Positions 29,543 to 38,770 are shown, counted from the first letter of the stretch. The stretch: DNA of 64,000 nucleotides from Armatimonadota bacterium (GCA_018268395.1 JAFDWQ010000001.1:582306-646305), one strand, 5' to 3'. The notes: a model not told the origin generated them from the letters alone. Program-made: numbers and translations.

Positions 29543-29622
29543 TCGAGTTTCGGGCCCTCGGGGCTCGACTTTCGACGGTCAAGCCCCAGTGTAGGACGCA
29601 CGCTTAGGCTCACAATGGCCGG

Positions 29623-30726
29623 GTGCAGCCCTATCCGCGAACGTGGGCGGACGTCGATCTGCCCGCCCTGGCGCACAATCTGGCCGAAGTCCGCAATCGC
29701 GTCACCGACCCTAAGGTCGGCATCGCGCTCGTGACGAAGGCCGACGCGTACGGTCACGGGCTTGTCCCTGTCTCGCGGTACGCGCTTCGCAACGGCGCGG
29801 ACTGGGCGGCGGTGGCGACCGTCCAAGAAGGGATCGCCCTGAGGGACGCGGGGATCGAGGCGCCGATCATCGCCTTGTCCCCGATCCTCGACATCGAAGC
29901 CGAACAGGCCGTCTTCTACGACCTTGACGTCCTCACGGAGAACCTGGACACCGCCCGTGCGCTCGATGCGGCCGCCCGATCTGTCGGCAAGCCCGGACGC
30001 ATCCATCTCAAAGTCGACACCGGCCTGCACCGTTTCGGGTGTGATCCGGAACAGGCCGTCGCCTTGGCCCTCGCCATCCGCGAGATGCCCGATCTGAAGC
30101 TCGTCGGCATCTGTCAGCATTTTGCGGACAGTTCGCGCGATCCGGCCTTCACCCGGCTCCAGATCGACCGTTGGCTCGAAACGCTCCAGGCGTGCGAGGA
30201 AGCCGGTCTCTCGTTCGAAATCGTCCAAGCCGCCAACAGTGCAGGAGCCGTGCGGCACCCTGAAGCATGGGGGACGCTCGTCCGGGTCGGGATCATCGGC
30301 TATGGTATCGATCCCTTCGACCTTCTCGAGGGTGCGGCCAAGCCCGTCCTTCGATGGACGGCACGTCTCACCGCGATCCGGGAAGCGTCCCAAGGCGACC
30401 CTGTCGGGTACTCGGGCACATGGGTGCTGGACCGCGACAGCCGCCTCGCCACGGTCGGGGCAGGTTACGGCGACGGCTATCCGAGGACGCTGAGCAGCAG
30501 AGGCGTCGTCGAAGTCCGTGGGCGTCAGGCCCAAGTCGTCGGCCTTGTCTGTATGGACCAGATCATCGTCGACGTGACCGACATCCCGGACGCGACGATC
30601 GGCGACGAAGTCCTGTTGATCGGTGACTCCGTCCAGGTCCCGCTCCTCGCCAAGCTCGCTGAGACCAACTCCCACGAGATCGTCACCCGAATCATGTCGC
30701 GCGTCCCCCGACGCTATCACTATTAG
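29623..30726 (+). CDS. alr: alanine racemase
   Basis: A PLP enzyme that makes D-alanine for peptidoglycan. It is 367 residues, the normal family length. Lys39 in TKADAYGHG is the PLP-binding residue. The catalytic Tyr is in the AGYGDGYPR block near residue 285, and CMDQIIVD and GYGIDP are further signatures. The start is GTG 29623; the N-terminus RTWADVDLPALAHNL matches the family. It is divergent from the TetR gene and stands just upstream of the segregation and cell-wall genes, which fits a cell-envelope cluster. Confidence 0.96.
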   Translation: MQPYPRTWADVDLPALAHNLAEVRNRVTDPKVGIALVTKADAYGHGLVPVSRYALRNGADWAAVATVQEGIALRDAGIEAPIIALSPILDIEAEQAVFYDLDVLTENLDTARALDAAARSVGKPGRIHLKVDTGLHRFGCDPEQAVALALAIREMPDLKLVGICQHFADSSRDPAFTRLQIDRWLETLQACEEAGLSFEIVQAANSAGAVRHPEAWGTLVRVGIIGYGIDPFDLLEGAAKPVLRWTARLTAIREASQGDPVGYSGTWVLDRDSRLATVGAGYGDGYPRTLSSRGVVEVRGRQAQVVGLVCMDQIIVDVTDIPDATIGDEVLLIGDSVQVPLLAKLAETNSHEIVTRIMSRVPRRYHY

Positions 30727-30833
30727 CGCCGTCGCCCGTCAGGGCCGGCATCCGCTTCCGGCGGCCGTTCGTCTCTTGGGTCACGGGTCGGACCCGCCCG
30801 AGGTATCGTCCCTTCACGCCCGCCCCTCCGAAG

Positions 30834-31589
30834 ATGTCTTCGACCCGCGAACTCGCCAAAACCGACCAGATCACCGCCCTCGGCGTCACGCAACCCCCCG
30901 AGATCCTCGTGGAGTGCGAAGCGTTCACAGGTTCCCTGGCGACGCTCTTCTTGAGCGTCCGCGAGGGCCAGGTCGACCTTCTTGGCGTCCCGCTCGCGCC
31001 CGTCTGCGAGGCCTATCTCCTTTACGTCGTCGAGAGCGCACGACAGGACATCGACCGGTCTTCGGCGGCCCTCGCCGTGCTCGCTTATCTTCTCGAACGT
31101 AAGGCCTGGGCGCTGCTGCCGAACGAGGACGAGGAACCGGAGTCAGAGGAGGGCGTCGAGCGGGCCGAGCCGTGGATGCACGAGTTCGCCCCTGCGATCG
31201 AGGCCCTTCGTGAACTGGCCGAAGAGCGCGGCCAAGTGTTCTTCCGTCCCCCTGAAGGCCGTACTTCCAGCTATGAGCTCCCGATTGACATGGGCGACGT
31301 CAGCCTGTTCGACCTCGGGCGAGCCTTGTCCCGCTTGCTCGCCAGGGCCCATCCCGATCCTCCAGGGGCTTCCCGTGGCCCGTCGCGCTCGCTGAGCGAA
31401 CAGATGAAGATCGTGCTCGGCGTCCTGGCCGTGGAGTTCCGCCCGCTCGACAAGATCGTCACAGGAGAGTTCCGTCGCAGCGAGGTCGTCTGGTGGTTTC
31501 TCGCGCTGCTCGAACTCATCCGCCTCTCCCAAGCCCGGGTCAGGATCGCCGAAGGCGAAGTCGAATTCGCTCGGGCGGTGGCTTCATGA
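30834..31589 (+). CDS. scpA: segregation and condensation protein A
   Basis: ScpA is the kleisin that links Smc heads in the bacterial condensin complex. The 251-residue protein has the N-terminal block FTGSLATLFLSVREGQVDLLGVPLAPVCEAYLLYV, the acidic linker (EDEEPESEEGVERAEP) and the C-terminal winged-helix part (GEFRRSEVVWWFLALLELIRLSQARVRIAEGEVEF). It overlaps scpB by 4 bases (ATGA), the usual arrangement for these partners. Smc is not in the window. Confidence 0.95.
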   Translation: MSSTRELAKTDQITALGVTQPPEILVECEAFTGSLATLFLSVREGQVDLLGVPLAPVCEAYLLYVVESARQDIDRSSAALAVLAYLLERKAWALLPNEDEEPESEEGVERAEPWMHEFAPAIEALRELAEERGQVFFRPPEGRTSSYELPIDMGDVSLFDLGRALSRLLARAHPDPPGASRGPSRSLSEQMKIVLGVLAVEFRPLDKIVTGEFRRSEVVWWFLALLELIRLSQARVRIAEGEVEFARAVAS

Positions 31590-32140
31590 GCGTCCTTCGG
31601 CACGTGGAGGCCCTCTTGTTCGTCGCCGACTCGCCGGTCCGGCCGGAAGACCTGGCCCGGGCGATCGAGTGTCCCGTGTTCGAAGTCGAGGAGGCGCTCG
31701 ATAAGATCGGTGCGCGCCTTCACCACGATTCCGCTTTGGAACTCGTCCGGATCGCAGGTGGGTTTCAGATCTGCACCAAAGCCGAGTACGCGATGACGTT
31801 GGCCCGGTTCGCCAAGCCTCAGAAGCAAAAGCTCAGCCGCAGCCTCATGGAAGTCCTCGCCATCGTGGCCTACCAGCAGCCGGTCACGGCTGCGGAAATC
31901 GATGCCGTTCGCGGCGTCGACAGTTCCTATGCCCTCCGCCAGCTCTTGGACAAGCGGCTCTTGACCGAGGTCGGCCGTAAAAAGGCGCCAGGTCGGCCGC
32001 TCCTGTTCGGTACGACCCAGCAGTTCCTCCATGCGTTCCGACTCGACGACCTTTCCCAGTTGCCGCCCGTCGAGCGGGCCCTTCCGCAGACGGTCGGAGA
32101 AGGATCGTTGCCCGACCAGGCTTCTTTCGCCCTGGAATGA
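31586..32140 (+). CDS. scpB: segregation and condensation protein B
   Basis: ScpB binds ScpA as a dimer in the Smc complex. The 184-residue protein consists of two winged helices: [24 protein letters not shown]...VFEVEEALDKIG and KLSRSLMEVLAIVAYQQPVTAAEIDAVRGVDSSYALRQLLDKRLLTEVGRKKAPGRPLLFGTT, the most conserved ScpB block. The ATG at 31586 overlaps the scpA stop; a longer in-frame reading is not needed. It is followed 31 bases later by the D,D-carboxypeptidase gene. Confidence 0.96.
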   Translation: MSVLRHVEALLFVADSPVRPEDLARAIECPVFEVEEALDKIGARLHHDSALELVRIAGGFQICTKAEYAMTLARFAKPQKQKLSRSLMEVLAIVAYQQPVTAAEIDAVRGVDSSYALRQLLDKRLLTEVGRKKAPGRPLLFGTTQQFLHAFRLDDLSQLPPVERALPQTVGEGSLPDQASFALE

Positions 32141-32171
32141 AGGCGCCCCGGTCGCGAAACGAAGGGTCATA

Positions 32172-33404
32172 ATGGTCGTCATGACGAGACGGCCCCCCTC
32201 GGACGTGATCCGGCTCGCCATGGCCCTTGTGGCGTGCGGGGCTGCGGCCGTTCCCGCAGCCGCGAAGCAGCCGCAATCTTATGCCGGGCCGATGATCACG
32301 GCCTCGGCCGCGGTCGTCGTCGAATGCGAATCAGGTCGTTTGCTCTTTGCGAGAAACGCCGACCTGAAGCGGCCGCCCGCCAGTACGACCAAGATCATGA
32401 CGGGCTTGCTGCTCGCCGAAACGTGTCGGCCGGACGAAACGGTGACCGCGCCCGCCGACACGCAGTCCGTCAAGGAGAGCAGCATGCACCTCATGCCTGG
32501 AGAGCAGATCCGGGCCGAGGAGTTGCTGTACGCCCTCATGCTCCGGAGCGCGAACGACGGGTGCCACGCAGTGGCCGTCCATGTCGCCGGGTCCGACGAG
32601 GCGTTCGCCAAGCTCATGAACGAGCGGGCCGCCAAGATCGGATGCCGGGACACGACGTTCGTCAATCCCCACGGCCTACACGATCCGCGCCATCTCACCA
32701 CGGCTTATGACTTGGCCCTCATGGCCCGCGAAGCGATGAAGAACGAACTGTTCGCCAAAGTCGTGAGAACCCAGAGGAAGACCGTCGTGAGGAGCCTTAA
32801 CCTCAAGGACACCGTCATGGTCTCCCGCAACAAATGGTTGCCCCTCGATCCGACCGCCCTCGGCGTCAAGACCGGCTACACCAAACCCGCCGGACACTGC
32901 TTCGTCGGATGCGCCGAGCGCAACGGCATGAAGGTCGTGACCGTGATCCTCGACAGCAAGGACTGGGTGAAAGACCAGGAGGAACTGACGGAGTGGAGCT
33001 ACCAGAACTGGGAGCTCCGGGATGCCGTCGAGGCCGGAACGGCGTTCGACGCCCCCGTCAAGGACGGTACGTCCGAGTCCGTTCACGGTCGGGTCGATAA
33101 GGGGTTGACCCTGCCGTTGCCGACACAAGGCGGCGTCGACGTCGACGTCCAGTTCGTCCCGACCCCAGGACTCCAGGCTCCGGTCCGCGTCGGCGACGAG
33201 ATCGGCGCCGTTCTCGTCACGTACGAGCGTCAGCGTCCCGTCCGGATCCCGGTCTTGGCCGACCAGACGGTCGGACAGCGGCCCGCCCTGGCCGGGATCG
33301 TGACGAACCCGGCCGTGATCGGCGGCTTCGTGGCCTTGGGAGGGGCCGCGCTCGCCATGCGTCTTCGCTCGCGACGCATGGCAGAGTCCTTTGTCCGCTC
33401 ATGA
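32172..33404 (+). CDS. D-alanyl-D-alanine carboxypeptidase (penicillin-binding protein 5/6 type)
   Basis: This enzyme trims the terminal D-Ala from peptidoglycan stem peptides. The three active-site motifs are STTK (71-74), SAN (126-128) and KTG (233-235). A signal peptide covers the first 30 residues, and the last 45 carry a hydrophobic helix (PAVIGGFVALGGAALAM) with a basic end, the membrane anchor of PBP5-type enzymes. The beta-rich segment between them is the usual C-terminal domain. The start is ATG 32172 with GAAGGG five bases upstream, or ATG 32181 if the CATAAT at 32168-32173 drives a leaderless transcript. It overlaps rluB by ATGA. Confidence 0.94.
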   Translation: MVVMTRRPPSDVIRLAMALVACGAAAVPAAAKQPQSYAGPMITASAAVVVECESGRLLFARNADLKRPPASTTKIMTGLLLAETCRPDETVTAPADTQSVKESSMHLMPGEQIRAEELLYALMLRSANDGCHAVAVHVAGSDEAFAKLMNERAAKIGCRDTTFVNPHGLHDPRHLTTAYDLALMAREAMKNELFAKVVRTQRKTVVRSLNLKDTVMVSRNKWLPLDPTALGVKTGYTKPAGHCFVGCAERNGMKVVTVILDSKDWVKDQEELTEWSYQNWELRDAVEAGTAFDAPVKDGTSESVHGRVDKGLTLPLPTQGGVDVDVQFVPTPGLQAPVRVGDEIGAVLVTYERQRPVRIPVLADQTVGQRPALAGIVTNPAVIGGFVALGGAALAMRLRSRRMAESFVRS

Positions 33405-34123
33405 GGCTCCACCGCTACATCGCACAGTGCGGGGTCACGTCCCGCCGTAAGGCCGAGGAACTGATCCGCGAAGGCGTCGTAGCCGTCAACGGCACGGTCG
33501 TCACCGATATGGGCGTTACCGTCGATCCTGATGCGGACACGGTCGAGGTGGAGGGCCGGACGATCACTCTGCCCCGGCCGGTCTACGTGCTGTTCAACAA
33601 GCCGCGCGGCGTCGTGACGACACTCTCCGACGAACTCGGCCGTCCGACGGTCCGTGACTACTTCCCGCTCGCCGATGCCGGCTTGAAACCTGTCGGCCGC
33701 TTGGACATGGACACGGAAGGCCTGCTGATCCTCACGAACGACGGCGACCTGGCGGCGCGTCTGACCCATCCCCGCTACGGTGTCGAAAAGGAGTACGAGG
33801 CGACGGTCCGGAACCTCCCCGACGACCGCGACCTCGCCCGGCTCGAAAAGGGCATCCGGATCGACGGGGCCGTCACCGCTCCGGCCCGTGCCGACGTGAT
33901 CAACTATGACGAGAAGAAGGGGCTGGCGACCGTGACCCTCGTGATCCATGAAGGCCGCAAGCACCAGGTGCGCCTCATGTTCGAAGCGGTCGGGCATCCG
34001 GTCGTCGCCCTGCGCCGTACGCGTATCGGAAAACTGAGGGTGAAGGGCATGACCTCCGGCGAGGCCCGCAGGCTGGGGGCGAAAGAGGTCGAGACGCTTC
34101 GCAAGGCCGTGGGCTTGGCCTGA
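33401..34123 (+). CDS. rluB: rRNA pseudouridine synthase, RluB/RsuA family
   Basis: It isomerises a uridine in rRNA. The protein has 240 residues: an S4 RNA-binding domain (MRLHRYIAQCGVTSRRKAEELIREGVVAVNG) then the catalytic domain, with the nucleophile Asp102 in GRLDMDTEGLLILTNDGDL. FNKPRGVVTTLSD and EGRKHQVRLMFEAVGHPV are further family blocks. In many bacteria this gene lies next to scpB, so the context supports RluB over RsuA, though the exact target base is not certain. ATGA overlaps the carboxypeptidase stop. Confidence 0.93.
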   Translation: MRLHRYIAQCGVTSRRKAEELIREGVVAVNGTVVTDMGVTVDPDADTVEVEGRTITLPRPVYVLFNKPRGVVTTLSDELGRPTVRDYFPLADAGLKPVGRLDMDTEGLLILTNDGDLAARLTHPRYGVEKEYEATVRNLPDDRDLARLEKGIRIDGAVTAPARADVINYDEKKGLATVTLVIHEGRKHQVRLMFEAVGHPVVALRRTRIGKLRVKGMTSGEARRLGAKEVETLRKAVGLA

Positions 34124-34260
34124 CCGTTCTGGAGCGCCGTCGTTCCCCACGAAAGCCTGCGGGCCCCGGTCCTGGAGCCAGGTTTGTCTGGATCAGGCGA
34201 GGACCCGCGATGACTTCAGCGTCTTGACGCCGCAGGACCCGTTCACCGAGCGTTCGCCCT

Positions 34261-34374
34261 GCGATGGGCGGAGCAGGTCGCGGACCTCGCCCTCCCGTGG
34301 AGCGCGGACTTCAGTCCGCTGGATCCCGGGCTTCAGCCCGGCGAGCGTGCGATGGGCCGAGCAGGTCGCAGAAC
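34261..34374. repeat. imperfect 25-bp direct repeat, 88 bp apart
   Basis: GCGATGGGCGGAGCAGGTCG (34261-34280) recurs as GCGATGGGCCGAGCAGGTCG (34349-34368) with one mismatch, and similarity continues for a few bases. Each copy is followed by REP-like hairpins, so this looks like a duplicated REP unit. Confidence 0.6.
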
Positions 34375-34404
34375 TCAGTCTTCCGGATCGTGGGCTTCAG
34401 CCCA
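34304..34404. repeat. REP-like palindromes upstream of the RAYT gene
   Basis: Three hairpins with a 2-base TC loop: GCGGACT-TC-AGTCCGC (34304-34319), CCGGGCT-TC-AGCCCGG (34326-34341) and TGGGCT-TC-AGCCCA (34391-34404). REP elements of this type are mobilised by or linked to RAYT proteins. Their opposite-strand form, with loops GA or AA, flanks the other side of the gene. Confidence 0.7.
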
Positions 34405-34471
34405 CACCAGCATAAGCCCGGATGCAAAATCACGACACCACATAGCCGACGTCTGTCGACAAAATCGACGC

Positions 34472-35100
34472 ATGCGCTCGACGTCGGCGGCCCACGAGAG
34501 CTATTCGAGCCGAGGCTACCTGCCGCATTGGGACGTGCCCGGCGCCGTCCAGTTCCTGACTTGGCGGCTTCACGACTCATTGCCGCAAGAGGTTTACGAC
34601 CGCCTGATCCGGCAAGCGGCCTCCAAAGGCGAGGACGTCCGGCCAAAACAGGTCGAAGCCTTGCTCGACAAGGGCTACGGGCAATGCTTGCTCGCGCGAC
34701 CGATGGCCGCCATAGCCGTTCAGCACGTGCTTTTCGACGACTTCCCGGATATCAGCTTCACGCTTTTTGTGTGATGCCGAACCATGTCCATGCTGTCGTG
34801 ACCGTTCCTGAACAGACTCGGCTTTGCGATTTCGTCCAAGCCCTCAAGGGAAGGAGCGCCCGCCTCGCCAACGAGGCCCTTGGCAGGCGCGGCAGACTCT
34901 GGCAACCGGACTACTTCGACCGCGTCGTCCGGGACGAAGCGCACTTCGTAAAGGTTGCGACGTACGTCGAGCACAACCCTGTGACGGCTCGGCTCGCCGT
35001 TTCAGCGAGCGGGTACGCCTTTAGTTCGGCCTATCCGGCTAACGAAGCGAAGCTTGTCGCTTGGGCAGAAAAGCGCCGGGCTGAAGCCGACGCTCCATAG
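34472..35100 (+). pseudogene. REP-associated tyrosine transposase (RAYT), frameshifted
   Basis: Two overlapping reading frames together encode one RAYT/Y1_Tnp-type protein. The first, from ATG 34472, gives RGYLPHWDVPGAVQFLTWRLHDSLP..., the N-terminal domain, and runs off frame near 34745. The second, ending at 35100, continues with GYQLHAFCVMPNHVHAVVTVPE and then WQPDYFDRVVRDEAHFVKVATYVEHNPVTARL, the conserved catalytic half; HVH is the metal-binding HUH-type motif. A single-base indel between the two would restore a protein of about 205 residues. It is either a decayed gene or a sequencing error. REP-like repeats lie on both sides. Confidence 0.8.
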
Positions 35101-35148
35101 CGAGAGATCGTTCCAGAAGGGCGATGAGGCGGACGTGATCCAAGGTCG

Positions 35149-35362
35149 CCGGGCTGAAGCCCGGGCTCCAGCGGACTAAAGTCCGCGCTCCGTTGACGGG
35201 AAGTCCGCGTCCTATGGCTTTCGAAGACCGGATGCACCGGGCTGAAGCCCGGGGTCCTGCGGACTAAAGTCCGCGCTCCAGCCCCGAAGTGTCCGCGCTC
35301 CAGTCCCGAGAAGTCCGCACACCCGTACGCTCCGTGGACCCAATGCGGACTGAAGTCCCCGC
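35149..35362. repeat. REP-like palindrome array downstream of the RAYT gene
   Basis: CCGGGCT-GA-AGCCCGG occurs at 35149-35164 and 35237-35252. GCGGACT-AA-AGTCCGC occurs at 35171-35186 and 35259-35274. A degenerate copy, GCGGACTGAAGTCCCCGC, is at 35345-35362. The two main palindromes keep the same order and about the same spacing, 88 bp between pairs. This array fills the gap before the DUF255 gene. Confidence 0.75.
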
Positions 35363-35375
35363 TCCGAGGGGGCAC

Positions 35376-35381
35376 CATACT
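35376..35381 (+). promoter_or_regulatory. -10-like CATACT before the DUF255 gene
   Basis: CATACT lies 8 bases before ATG 35390, right at the end of the REP array. There is no Shine-Dalgarno, so a leaderless transcript is possible. Confidence 0.35.
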
Positions 35382-35389
35382 CGGGCGAC

Positions 35390-37549
35390 ATGCCCAACAG
35401 GCTCGCGAACGAGGCTTCCCCCTACCTCTTGCAGCATAAGGACAACCCGGTGGACTGGTGGCCGTGGGGCGAGGAAGCTTGGGCACTGGCGCGGGCGGAA
35501 CAGAAGCCCGTCTTTCTCAGCGTCGGCTATTCGAGCTGTCACTGGTGCCATGTCATGGCCCATGAGAGCTTCGAAGACGACGAGGCGGCCCAAGCTCTTA
35601 ACGGGTCGTTCGTCAGCATCAAACTCGACCGCGAAGAGCGACCAGACGTGGACGAGGCGTACATGACGGCCGTCCAACTCGCCCATGGGCACGGCGGGTG
35701 GCCTATGAGCGTCTTCCTGACGCCGGACAAGAAACCCTTCTTCGCAGGGACATATTTTCCGAGGGAATCGAGGGGCGGCCATCCCAGCTTCCTCCAAGTG
35801 GTGAACTCGTTGGCCACGGCTTGGCGGGAATCGCGGGCCGACGTCGAGCGGACGGCCGACGAGTTTGCGACGGCCCTCGCCGGGGTCATGGAGCGGAACT
35901 TGCCCGCATCGTCGGGTGTCCTTGACGTCCAGCTTCTTGACCGTGCGGTGGAGGCCTTTCATCAGGATTTCGACCATGAGCACGGCGGGTTCGGGGACCG
36001 GCCCAAGTTCCCGCCCCATGCCGCGCTCCTCTTCCTGTGCGACTACGCCCGGTACCGGCCAGACCTGCCAGGCGATTCCGGTGAACTGCCCGGCCAAGCC
36101 GCCCTCATGGCCCTGCTCACCTTGGAGAGGCTGGCCCTCGGGGGGATTTACGACCATGTCGGTGGAGGCTTCCACCGGTATTCGACCGACGACCGCTGGC
36201 TTCTTCCCCACTTTGAGAAGATGCTCTACGACAACGCGCAGCTCTTGACCGCCTACTCGGAAGGCCGCAAGCTCGCGGGCGACCCGAGGCTTCAAGCCCT
36301 GTTCGACCGTACGGTGGAACGGACGTCGGACTGGATCGAAAGGGAGATGACGGCGGAGTCTGGCTTGTACATGTCCGCGCTCGATGCCGACAGCGAGGGG
36401 GAAGAGGGGCTTTACTACCTGTGGACGACAGGTGAAGTGGACGAAGCCCTGACCGACCGTGCGCCCGGCTTTGCCGCGACGTTCGGTCTGACCGCGGGCG
36501 GCAACTACCTTGACGAAGCGACAGGCCGCACGACGGGACGGAACGTCCTGAACCTCGAAAGGGACGTGGAGGGTCTCTTCGAGTCCGAATTGGACGCCTT
36601 GCGGAACGCAAGGTCCGGACGGGTCCGGCCGGGAACCGATCACAAGTGTCTGGCCTCCTGGAACGGTCTGACGATCGGGGCGATGGCACAGGCGGGACGC
36701 GTCACAGAGGCCGTCCGAGCTTCACGTTCCTGGCTCGGGTTCCTCGAGGACTCAGGACTTCCCCACATGGTGACCGACGGACGTCCAAGCGGTCAGCCCT
36801 TCCTTGACGATCTCGCCTTCCTTGCCGACGGGTTCCTTGACCTTGCCGATGTCACGGAGGACGACACGTGGCGATCGGCAGCAATGCGATTGGCCCGCCA
36901 AATGGTGGAACGCCACGGCGGTCCGTCCGGCGGGTGCACCTTCACGGCCCACGACGGAGAGGCCTTGTTCGGCCGTTCGAAACCGTTCATGGACAATGCG
37001 ACCCCGAGTCCGAACGGAGTGGCGGCAAGGGTCTTCCGGCGCCTCGGACTTAGCACAGAGTCCCGAGCCGTCCTGGACGCGGGTCTCGGTTGGATGGAAC
37101 GCGCGCCCGCAGCGACGCCGACCCTTTTGCGGGAAGCCCTCCTCGCCTTGGTCTCCGCAGGGGGCGTGGCGGGCCGTTCGGAACCTGCTCGTCCGACCCA
37201 GGACGCACAGATCGGAGTGACGTTGGTCCCGAGAGAGCTCGAGCCCGACGACGACGGTTTTGCCTATGCGGAGATCGTGCTGGACATCCCAGAAGGCGTT
37301 CACGTCAATTCGGACGATCCCGCGGCGAAATGGCTGGTCCCGACCGACGTCGAGGTCGATGGCGCCTACGCCGAGGCGGCCTATCCCGAAAACAAGGACG
37401 GGACGTACCGTGGCCGGACGGTCATCGGCCTGAGGATCAGAGCGGCAGGCGCCCAAGGGCGGTTCGAAGTCCGCGTCCGGTTCCAATCGTGCACGGAAAG
37501 CGAATGCTCACTGCCCGAAGTGCGGGTCGTCGAAGGACGGCTGAAGTAG
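35390..37549 (+). CDS. DUF255 thioredoxin-fold protein with C-terminal DsbD-alpha-like domain
   Basis: A 719-residue protein. Residues 1-160 are the DUF255 thioredoxin domain, with CHWC at 50-53 in [21 protein letters not shown]. Residues about 200-560 form an alpha/alpha barrel-type region ([33 protein letters not shown]) shared with YyaL and human SPATA20. The last 110 residues differ from those relatives: [27 protein letters not shown] and [15 protein letters not shown] look like the DsbD N-terminal (alpha) domain with its Cys pair. There is no signal peptide, so a disulfide-related role in the cytoplasm would be unusual. The function of the family is not known. Confidence 0.85.
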   Translation: MPNRLANEASPYLLQHKDNPVDWWPWGEEAWALARAEQKPVFLSVGYSSCHWCHVMAHESFEDDEAAQALNGSFVSIKLDREERPDVDEAYMTAVQLAHGHGGWPMSVFLTPDKKPFFAGTYFPRESRGGHPSFLQVVNSLATAWRESRADVERTADEFATALAGVMERNLPASSGVLDVQLLDRAVEAFHQDFDHEHGGFGDRPKFPPHAALLFLCDYARYRPDLPGDSGELPGQAALMALLTLERLALGGIYDHVGGGFHRYSTDDRWLLPHFEKMLYDNAQLLTAYSEGRKLAGDPRLQALFDRTVERTSDWIEREMTAESGLYMSALDADSEGEEGLYYLWTTGEVDEALTDRAPGFAATFGLTAGGNYLDEATGRTTGRNVLNLERDVEGLFESELDALRNARSGRVRPGTDHKCLASWNGLTIGAMAQAGRVTEAVRASRSWLGFLEDSGLPHMVTDGRPSGQPFLDDLAFLADGFLDLADVTEDDTWRSAAMRLARQMVERHGGPSGGCTFTAHDGEALFGRSKPFMDNATPSPNGVAARVFRRLGLSTESRAVLDAGLGWMERAPAATPTLLREALLALVSAGGVAGRSEPARPTQDAQIGVTLVPRELEPDDDGFAYAEIVLDIPEGVHVNSDDPAAKWLVPTDVEVDGAYAEAAYPENKDGTYRGRTVIGLRIRAAGAQGRFEVRVRFQSCTESECSLPEVRVVEGRLK

Positions 37550-37552
37550 AAT
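37547..37552 (+). promoter_or_regulatory. -10-like TAGAAT, predicted leaderless start of serA
   Basis: TAGAAT lies 7 bases before ATG 37560 and includes the TAG stop of the preceding gene. There is no Shine-Dalgarno for serA. Confidence 0.4.
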
Positions 37553-37559
37553 CCGCCCC

Positions 37560-38765
37560 ATGAAAGTGCTGGTTGCCGACAAGTTCGAGAAGAGCGGTCT
37601 CGAGGGGTTGAAAGCTCTCGGCTGCGACGTCGTGAACGAGCCTGACCTGAGCGGGGAGGCTTTGGCCGCCGCGATCAAGGAGCATCGGGCTGAAGTGTTG
37701 ATCGTCCGGAGCACAAAGGTCGACGCTTCGATGTTGGAGTTCTCGTCGCTCAGCCTGATCATCCGGGCCGGAGCAGGCTACAACACGATCGACGTCGCGG
37801 CCGCGAGCGCCCAAGGCATCTATGTCGCCAACTGCCCGGGCAAGAACGCGCAAGCCGTCGCCGAACTCGCGTTCGGACTCGTTTTGAGCCTCGACAGGCA
37901 GATCCCCGACAATGTCGCCCAGTTGAGGCAGGGCAAGTGGAACAAGAAAGGCTTCAGCAAGGCCAAGGGGCTCTATGGTTCGACCATCGGCCTCGTCGGA
38001 ATGGGTCAGATCGGGCAGGAGATGATCCCTCGGGCGAAGGCGTTCGGCATGTCCGTGGTCGGCTTCAGCCGCTGGATGACTGCCGACGTCGCCGCCGCTC
38101 TCGGGATCGGGCAGGCGCATTCCTTAGAGGAACTGGCCCGACAGTCGGACATCGTCAGCGTGCACGTGTCCCTTCGGCCCGAGACGAAGGGTCTTTTGGA
38201 CAGAGCCTTCTTCGACGCGATGCGGCCCGGAGCGCTGTTCGTGAACACGAGCCGAGCCGAAGTCGTCGACCAGTCGGCCTTAGTGCAAGCCGTCAAGTCA
38301 GGACGGATCCGGGCCGGCCTGGACGTCTTCGAAGGCGAACCCACGGGCGGAGAGGGAGACTATGACGGCGAACTGAAGGAGCTGCCCGGCGTTTACTGTA
38401 CGCACCACATCGGCGCCTCGACCGAGCAGGCTCAAGAGGCCGTCGCCGCAGAAACGGTCCGCATCGTACGCGACTACCGCAACACGGGACACGTGCCCAA
38501 TGTCGTGAACATCGCAAAGGGTGAGACCGCCACCCACCTCCTCGTGGTCCGGCACAAAGACCGCGTCGGCGTGCTCGCGTCGGTTTTGTCGTTCCTTAAA
38601 GAGGACGGGGCGAGCGTCCAGGAAATGGAGAACATCGTGCTCGGTGGCGCCCATGCCGCGATCGCTCAGATCTCTGTGGACAAGGAGCCTTCTGAAAGTT
38701 GTCTCGGCCGCATCCGGACGTCGCCCGACGTGTTCTCGAGCAATTGCTTCTCCATCGCGAAGTGA
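37560..38765 (+). CDS. serA: D-3-phosphoglycerate dehydrogenase-like protein with ACT domain
   Basis: A 401-residue NAD-dependent 2-hydroxyacid dehydrogenase, likely the first enzyme of serine synthesis. The NAD-binding motif is GLVGMGQIGQEM. Substrate and catalytic regions are IRAGAGYNTIDV, NTSRAEVVDQSAL and the His in HHIGASTEQAQ. The tail (LLVVRHKDRVGVLASVLSFLKEDGASVQEMENIVLGG) is an ACT-like regulatory domain. The family contains other hydroxyacid dehydrogenases, but the ACT domain favours SerA. It is followed 18 bases later by the GH20 gene on the same strand. Confidence 0.9.
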   Translation: MKVLVADKFEKSGLEGLKALGCDVVNEPDLSGEALAAAIKEHRAEVLIVRSTKVDASMLEFSSLSLIIRAGAGYNTIDVAAASAQGIYVANCPGKNAQAVAELAFGLVLSLDRQIPDNVAQLRQGKWNKKGFSKAKGLYGSTIGLVGMGQIGQEMIPRAKAFGMSVVGFSRWMTADVAAALGIGQAHSLEELARQSDIVSVHVSLRPETKGLLDRAFFDAMRPGALFVNTSRAEVVDQSALVQAVKSGRIRAGLDVFEGEPTGGEGDYDGELKELPGVYCTHHIGASTEQAQEAVAAETVRIVRDYRNTGHVPNVVNIAKGETATHLLVVRHKDRVGVLASVLSFLKEDGASVQEMENIVLGGAHAAIAQISVDKEPSESCLGRIRTSPDVFSSNCFSIAK

Positions 38766-38770
38766 CGGGC

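Larger units (their letters stand above)
34124..34471. other. gene-free stretch between rluB and the RAYT locus
   Basis: About 350 bases without a supportable gene. The last 210 bases carry an imperfect direct repeat and three REP-like hairpins, listed separately. The first 130 bases show nothing I can name. Confidence 0.6.

Noticed and set aside
35149-35362. A CRISPR array
   Set aside because: The repeats are short palindromes of two types with unequal spacing and no unique spacers of constant length; they fit REP elements next to a RAYT gene.
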